From contig JAVEXZ010000001.1 of NCBI GenBank assembly GCA_034003765.1, forward strand, positions 62,001 through 126,000: DNA of 64,000 nt, given 5' to 3'. This DNA comes from JAAZGD01 sp034003765 (GTDB lineage Bacteria > Bacillota > Clostridia > Peptostreptococcales > Anaerovoracaceae). The position numbers were made by a program, and so were the translations under genes. Positions within the stretch are counted from its first letter, which is position 1, and every line of letters starts with the position of its first letter. Shown here piece after piece: positions 60,674-64,000 of this stretch. A model generated the notes under the pieces. It made no database searches. It saw nothing but the letters and a program-made list of their open reading frames with translations, and had not been told where the DNA came from.

Positions 60674-62662
60674 ATGAAAAGCAAACATGTAACGATAGAT
60701 AACGTTAAAGTTCCAATTGGTGACGAACAAAACTTGTTGGACTTAATTAGAAAAGCAAATATTGAGCTTCCAACTTTTTGCTACCACTCAGAGATTAGTG
60801 TTTACGGAGCTTGTAGAATGTGTATGGTAGATATTGAGGGCCAAGGCCTTCTACCCTCTTGTTCTACTCCTATAAAGCCAGGAATGGTAGTCCAAACCAA
60901 TACGGGAGAAATCCGAAATTTACGAAGAATGATTGTAGAACTAATGTTAGCGAACCATGAAGAAAACTGCGCAACCTGCCCCAGAAGTGAAGATTGCCGG
61001 CTTCGTAGCATAGCTATTCAGCTGGGAGTAGAAAGGGTTCGTTTTAAGAAAGTAAATGCTCCTGCAACTATTGATGATTCATCAGATGGGATCATCAGAG
61101 ATCCTAGTAAATGTGTACTTTGCGGAGATTGTGTTCGTGTCTGCAATGAGATACAATCAGTAGGCGTCCTTGATTTTGCTAATAGGGGTTCGAGCTCTAA
61201 AGTGGTTGCTTGTTTTGACAAAAAGCTAGGAGAAGTGGAATGCGTACAGTGTGGCCAATGTATTAAAGTATGCCCAACAGGAGCTCTATATCCCAAATAC
61301 GAAATCAATCCTGTATGGAAAGCATTACATAACTCTGAAAAAACTGTAGTTGTACAAATAGCTCCTGCTGTAAGGGTAGCTCTTGGAGAGTATTTTGGCT
61401 TTGAGCCAGGGACTACCAAAACTGGACAGATTGTTACTGCCCTTAGAATGATGGGCTTCGATAAAGTATTTGACACATCATTTACAGCTGATTTAACTGT
61501 AATTGAAGAAGGCAATGAATTCTTAAGGAGATACCAAGAAAATCAAAACCTTCCACAGTTCACCTCATGCTGTCCTGCTTGGGTCAAGTTCGCAGAACAG
61601 TATTATCCAGACTTGCTAGAAAATTTATCGAGCTGTCGTTCACCTCAACAGATGTTCGGAAGTCTTTGTAAAGAACAATTAACCGAGATGATGAACATCC
61701 CAAGGGAAGATTTAGTGGTTGTATCCATTATGCCTTGCACCGCCAAAAAGTTCGAAGCTAAGAGACCAGAATTTTCTGTTGAGGATAATCCGGATGTAGA
61801 TTATGTGCTGACTACTAGGGAGCTTTCCCTGATGATAAAGGAACAAGGAATAAGGTTTAACCAACTTGAGCCAGGATCATTTGACCTTCCCTTTGGATTC
61901 AAAACTGGTGCTGGAGTAATCTTTGGAGTCTCTGGTGGTGTTTCAGAAGCAGTATTAAGATATGCGGCTTCTCAACTAGGAGCTTCTGCGGCAGCCTTAG
62001 ATACTACACTTCTTCGTTCTTTAGATGGTTTACAAGAAGTTGAGATTTCCTTAGCTGACACCCGCTTAAAGTTAGCTGTTGTTAGTGGCCTTGCCAACGC
62101 CAGAAAATTACTAGATGAAATACGTAAAGGGACAGCTCACTATGACCTTGTGGAAGTAATGGCATGCTGTGGAGGGTGCGTAAACGGTGGTGGCCAACCT
62201 ATTGACCACGATAAGGGAGTAAACAAAGATAGGGCTCAAGGTCTATACGATTCTGACAAAATGATGCAATTTCATTCTGCAGAAGAAAATCCATATATTA
62301 CAAAGCTATACGATGAAGATTTGTCTGCTGAAGAGATTCACCATTTGCTCCATACACGTTACAATAATAGGAAGAGGATTGACCACGAAGAAGTAGAACT
62401 TAGTGCTTCTACAATAGAGAACCCCCTTCTAGATGTCAATATATGCTTTGGAACTTCCTGCTACCTAAGGGGAGCTCAAGAACTCTATAAGCAAGTTGTC
62501 CAGTACTTGAAGGATAAAGATGTGGAGAGTCAAACCCAATTAAAAGCAACATTCTGTACCGAAAGGTGTAAAAGAGGTCCAGTAATTACAATCAATGGCA
62601 AGACTATAGAACACTGTTCTCCAGAGATGGCTATCAAGGAAATCAATCAATATATCTCGTAA
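60674..62662 (+). CDS. hydA: Catalytic [FeFe] hydrogenase HydA with C-terminal [2Fe-2S] domain
   Basis: 662 residues. Order: [2Fe-2S] (GACRMCMVD), His-ligated 4Fe-4S (HEENCATCPRSEDC), two 4Fe-4S motifs (CVLCGDCVRVCNE, CVQCGQCIKVCP), then the H-cluster: TSCCPAWVKFAE, MPCTAKKFEA and EVMACCGGCVNGGGQP, all canonical. C-terminus is a NuoE-like [2Fe-2S] domain (CFGTSCYLRG ... CTERCKRGP). Evolves or oxidises H2 with NADH and ferredoxin through HydBC. GGAAAGG before the ATG. Confidence 0.96.
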   Translation: MKSKHVTIDNVKVPIGDEQNLLDLIRKANIELPTFCYHSEISVYGACRMCMVDIEGQGLLPSCSTPIKPGMVVQTNTGEIRNLRRMIVELMLANHEENCATCPRSEDCRLRSIAIQLGVERVRFKKVNAPATIDDSSDGIIRDPSKCVLCGDCVRVCNEIQSVGVLDFANRGSSSKVVACFDKKLGEVECVQCGQCIKVCPTGALYPKYEINPVWKALHNSEKTVVVQIAPAVRVALGEYFGFEPGTTKTGQIVTALRMMGFDKVFDTSFTADLTVIEEGNEFLRRYQENQNLPQFTSCCPAWVKFAEQYYPDLLENLSSCRSPQQMFGSLCKEQLTEMMNIPREDLVVVSIMPCTAKKFEAKRPEFSVEDNPDVDYVLTTRELSLMIKEQGIRFNQLEPGSFDLPFGFKTGAGVIFGVSGGVSEAVLRYAASQLGASAAALDTTLLRSLDGLQEVEISLADTRLKLAVVSGLANARKLLDEIRKGTAHYDLVEVMACCGGCVNGGGQPIDHDKGVNKDRAQGLYDSDKMMQFHSAEENPYITKLYDEDLSAEEIHHLLHTRYNNRKRIDHEEVELSASTIENPLLDVNICFGTSCYLRGAQELYKQVVQYLKDKDVESQTQLKATFCTERCKRGPVITINGKTIEHCSPEMAIKEINQYIS

Positions 62663-62672
62663 AAACATTTTA

Positions 62673-62782
62673 TGCCTTTGCTCTCCCCTGCCTGTTCTTT
62701 GGGTGGGGGAGTCCAATATTAATCGCCACAAATTTTGCCTTTGCTCTCCCCTGCCTGTTCTTTGGGTGGGGGAGTCCAATAT
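62673..62782. repeat. Two exact 47-nt direct repeats with hairpin potential between hydA and the sensory hydrogenase gene
   Basis: Units 62673-62719 and 62736-62782 are identical, separated by 16 nt. Each starts TGCCTTTGCTC and ends GTCCAATAT, and can fold through CTCTCCC pairing with GGGGGAG. They fill most of the 162-nt gap between the two genes. Confidence 0.92.
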
Positions 62783-62824
62783 CTATCAATTAAGTTTATT
62801 GTCAGGGAATAGGGAGGTTGCCTT

Positions 62825-64000
62825 ATGAAGAACGTAATTCAAACTATAGGCGAAAACTGTCAGGACTGTTACAGGTGCGTACGTGCATGTCCAGTAAAAG
62901 CAATTATGATTTCTGATGCCCAGGCTCACATAATAGATGATCTTTGCATACACTGTGGCACATGTGTTCGGGTCTGCCCTAAGGAAGCGAAAACATCTAT
63001 ATCTGAACTTGCTGATGTAATCAATATGATAAAAAATGAAGAGAATGTGGTGGCTTCTGTAGCTCCATCTTTTGCTGCTCTTTTTAGTGGCTGGAAATAT
63101 AAACGTTTGCCTGCTGCTCTTCGTCTTTTGGGCTTCTCTCATGTTTCTGAAACTGCTGAGGGAGCCGAACATGTTAGCATAAAATCTGTTGAACACAAGG
63201 GTGAAGCGGCCATATGCACAGCCTGTCCAGTAGTTGTGAATTACGTAGAAAAGTACCAACCCGATTTCATCCCTCATATGATTCCTGTTACCTCTCCAAT
63301 GGTTTACCATGGAAGAATGTTAAAGAATCGTTATCCTGATGCTAAAGTAGTATTTATTGGGCCTTGTGCAGCAAAAAAACAAGAGGCCCTAAGGCCTGAA
63401 AACATAGATGCTGTGGATGCTGTTCTTACCTTTGAAGAAATTTTGGAATGGCTTGAACAAGAAAATATAAGGTTGGAGGATTGTACTGAAAGCGGCTTTG
63501 AAAGCTACGGCAACTTAACCAATGCTCGTATGTTCCCTGTTCAAGGCGGAATGCTTCGTACTTGTGGTGTAAGCACCGATAGCACCGAAACCCAGATTCT
63601 CCATATGAGCGGTGAAGACAATTTGAAAGCCCTATTTGAAATTCCCCCAGATCAATGGGAATATAAAATGGTAGAACCAATGTTTTGTCCAGAAGGCTGT
63701 ATTAATGGGCCTTGTTTCTCTCACAATAATGAAGAGAGTGTTTATCAAAGAAAACGCTATGTTTTGGATTATGCCAATCATGCTGAATCCCTACCCCAGT
63801 CCCAAGCTCCTGAAGTTAACTTCAATGCCTCTTTTCAAATTCAACCACCTGATGAAGAAATGGAAGTAACTGAAGAAGCAATCCAAAAGGTATATGAGAA
63901 AACAGGAAAATCTAATCCTGAGCTTAGACTAGACTGTGGGGCTTGTGGCTACGACTCTTGTGAAGAAAAAGCTATTGCCGTAATTAGAGGACTAGCTGAA
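62825..64000 (+). CDS. Sensory-type [FeFe]-hydrogenase homologue (partial, runs off window)
   Basis: 392 codons, open to the edge. Two [4Fe-4S] motifs (CQDCYRCVRACP, CIHCGTCVRVCP), an H-cluster domain with non-canonical loops (CTACPVVVN, GPCAAKKQEA, EPMFCPEGCINGPC), then a FeS domain (CGACGYDSCEEKAIAV). The catalytic Cys of TSCCP is Ala here, as described for HydS-type enzymes. Such proteins usually go on to PAS and sometimes a phosphatase or kinase, but that is beyond the edge. AGGGAGG before the ATG. Likely senses H2 or redox state and controls hydrogenase genes. Confidence 0.85.
   Translation, partial: MKNVIQTIGENCQDCYRCVRACPVKAIMISDAQAHIIDDLCIHCGTCVRVCPKEAKTSISELADVINMIKNEENVVASVAPSFAALFSGWKYKRLPAALRLLGFSHVSETAEGAEHVSIKSVEHKGEAAICTACPVVVNYVEKYQPDFIPHMIPVTSPMVYHGRMLKNRYPDAKVVFIGPCAAKKQEALRPENIDAVDAVLTFEEILEWLEQENIRLEDCTESGFESYGNLTNARMFPVQGGMLRTCGVSTDSTETQILHMSGEDNLKALFEIPPDQWEYKMVEPMFCPEGCINGPCFSHNNEESVYQRKRYVLDYANHAESLPQSQAPEVNFNASFQIQPPDEEMEVTEEAIQKVYEKTGKSNPELRLDCGACGYDSCEEKAIAVIRGLAE

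Noticed and set aside
62673..62782. CRISPR-like pair of direct repeats
   Set aside because: Only two units of 47 nt with a 16-nt gap, no further copies and no cas genes; it fits a tandem element better.
62540..63680. Minus-strand ORFs (79, 174 and 84 aa) opposite hydA and the sensory hydrogenase gene
   Set aside because: The plus strand encodes conserved hydrogenase motifs; the repeat in the first ORF comes only from the 47-nt DNA duplication.
1..64000. Insertion sequence, prophage or integrative element
   Set aside because: No transposase, integrase, recombinase or phage structural gene was recognised, and no terminal inverted repeats flank any gene set.

Overview
The window looks like the chromosome of a low-GC, strictly anaerobic, spore-forming-type Firmicute (class Clostridia). 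Pointers are an IspH-ribosomal S1 fusion, a FabK-based type II fatty-acid operon, a 2-oxoacid:ferredoxin oxidoreductase, a Rex-controlled NADH-linked [FeFe] hydrogenase (HydCBA), a SpoIID/LytB protein, AGGAGG-type ribosome binding sites and several TTG/GTG starts. I cannot name the genus from sequence alone. No transposase, integrase, phage gene or CRISPR array is visible; this is mostly core chromosome.

Layout. 1-4.5 kb: the start of a ModA-type binding protein (cut by the window edge) and a complete YehZYXW/OsmF-type glycine-betaine ABC operon. 4.6-13.2 kb: a mixed accessory stretch with a PAS/GGDEF protein, a short Fe-S-protein-like ORF, a nitroreductase, a pirin, KorAB and a lipoprotein with a zinc ribbon. 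13.4-26.2 kb: housekeeping genes (rlmD-type methylase, tgt, queA, spoIID-like, ruvBAC, divergent recN, ispH-rpsA, rarA, DUF308). 26.3-32.5 kb: a Gram-positive Flp/Tad pilus locus (CpaF, TadB, TadC, a 54-aa Flp1 pilin, TadE-like and DUF5702 proteins, DUF6382). 32.6-37.9 kb: a Pho module, two tandem Na/Pi cotransporters followed by PhoP and PhoR, behind a triple TTAACA Pho box. 37.9-39 kb: a TadZ/CpaE ATPase separated from the rest of the Tad locus by the Pho module. 39-46 kb: fabH-K-D-G-F-Z plus a fused MarR/FabK-like regulator. 46-53.6 kb: a long minus-strand set, ridA-tnaA-phoH-ybeY-cdd-era-recO-DUF4342-glyQS. 53.9-56.2 kb: tRNA-Arg(UCG), a DUF2769 protein and a PAS-GGDEF-HD-GYP protein. 56.4-64 kb (plus strand): LysR regulator, rex, hydC, hydB, hydA and a sensory-type [FeFe]-hydrogenase homologue running off the end.

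Regulation visible in the DNA fits the gene content: a LexA-like palindrome between divergent ruvC and recN, a Pho box before the phosphate operon, a FabT-like operator at the fabH promoter, and a Rex operator before rex-hydCBA. Best candidates for something new are the MarR-FabK fusion ending the fab operon, the sensory hydrogenase homologue with altered H-cluster loops next to HydA with a duplicated 47-nt element between them, the structured leader before ridA-tnaA, and the 22-nt tandem repeats between the transporters and phoP. Start sites were chosen by ribosome binding site and gene overlap; functions are homology judgements made by eye.
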